A stretch of DNA of 5,945 bases from an uncultured Longilinea sp. GTDB lineage: Bacteria > Chloroflexota > Anaerolineae > Anaerolineales > Anaerolineaceae. Shown here in pieces: positions 5,845 to 5,945 of the stretch (positions are counted from its first letter, which is position 1; the number at the start of each line of letters is the position of its first letter). The translations under genes and the position numbers were made by a program. The stretch covers positions 1 through 5,945 of the forward strand of contig CALMIB010000124.1 of the NCBI GenBank assembly GCA_937863945.1, read 5' to 3'. The notes below the pieces were generated by a model that did no database searches, was not told where the DNA came from, and saw only the letters and a program-made list of their open reading frames with translations.

Positions 5845-5945
5845 CGAAGATCCTGGTCACCGGCGCGAGCGGCCTGCTGGGTTTGAATTTTGCCCTGCAG
5901 CACGCTGCGCAGCATGAGATCACCGGCGTGGTCAACAGCCAGGCT
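5841..5945 (+). CDS. RmlD-like NAD(P)-dependent sugar-nucleotide reductase/epimerase (N-terminal start only)
   Basis: Only the first 35 residues are in the window; the frame is open to the edge. The protein begins MTKILVTGASGLLGLNFAL, a Rossmann strand followed by GASGLLG (8-14, the GxxGxxG dinucleotide loop), then a helix and a second strand at HEITGVVN. The 'ILVTGASGLLG' opening is more like RmlD-type (dTDP-4-dehydrorhamnose reductase-like) sugar-nucleotide-binding proteins than the 'GFIG' opening of 4-epimerases, but 35 residues do not settle this and the substrate is unknown. The start overlaps the pseB stop as ATGA (5841-5844) and has a good Shine-Dalgarno. The tight coupling suggests that it acts on the PseB product or a close derivative. 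Confidence 0.75.
   Translation, partial: MTKILVTGASGLLGLNFALQHAAQHEITGVVNSQA

Noticed and set aside
1..5945. Terminators, tRNA or other RNA genes, CRISPR repeats, insertion sequences
   Set aside because: Coding density leaves at most 26 nt between genes, and I saw no direct or inverted repeats or hairpin plus T-run consistent with these.

Overview
The window is a stretch of a cell-surface polysaccharide locus from a GC-rich bacterium (roughly 60% GC by eye). It is almost fully coding: six genes, all on the + strand, the first and last cut by the window edges. I see no RNA gene, mobile element, CRISPR array, clear promoter or terminator. The taxon is uncertain. The protein sequences remind me of Chloroflexota (Anaerolineae-type) surface-polysaccharide loci, but this is an impression from memory and not a search result.

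Layout. (1) 1-180 is the C-terminal end of a GDP-L-fucose-synthase-like NAD-dependent epimerase. (2) 186-1037 is Wzm, the membrane permease of an ABC-2 polysaccharide exporter. (3) 1042-2322 is Wzt, the exporter ATPase, in the long form with a C-terminal carbohydrate-binding-type domain. (4) 2319-3926 is a 535-residue protein with GT-B / capsule-synthesis-like features and no assignable specificity. (5) 3923-4798 is a class I SAM-dependent methyltransferase. (6) 4825-5844 is PseB, an inverting UDP-GlcNAc 4,6-dehydratase. (7) 5841-5945 is the start of an RmlD-like sugar-nucleotide reductase.

The genes are spaced as an operon: gaps of 5, 4 and 26 nt, and three ATGA (4-nt) stop/start overlaps. 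Read together, the locus makes nucleotide-activated deoxy sugars (a GDP-6-deoxyhexose and a UDP-6-deoxy-4-keto-HexNAc derivative), builds and probably caps a glycan in the cytoplasm, and exports it through Wzm/Wzt. The long Wzt beside a methyltransferase suggests, but does not prove, export linked to a terminal methyl modification, as known for E. coli O8/O9a-type systems.

Nothing here is plainly a new kind of system. The parts most worth a second look are the unassigned GT-B-like protein, the pairing of a Tyr-containing PseB with a reductase instead of the usual aminotransferase PseC, and the methyltransferase with a basic Trp/Arg-rich insert.
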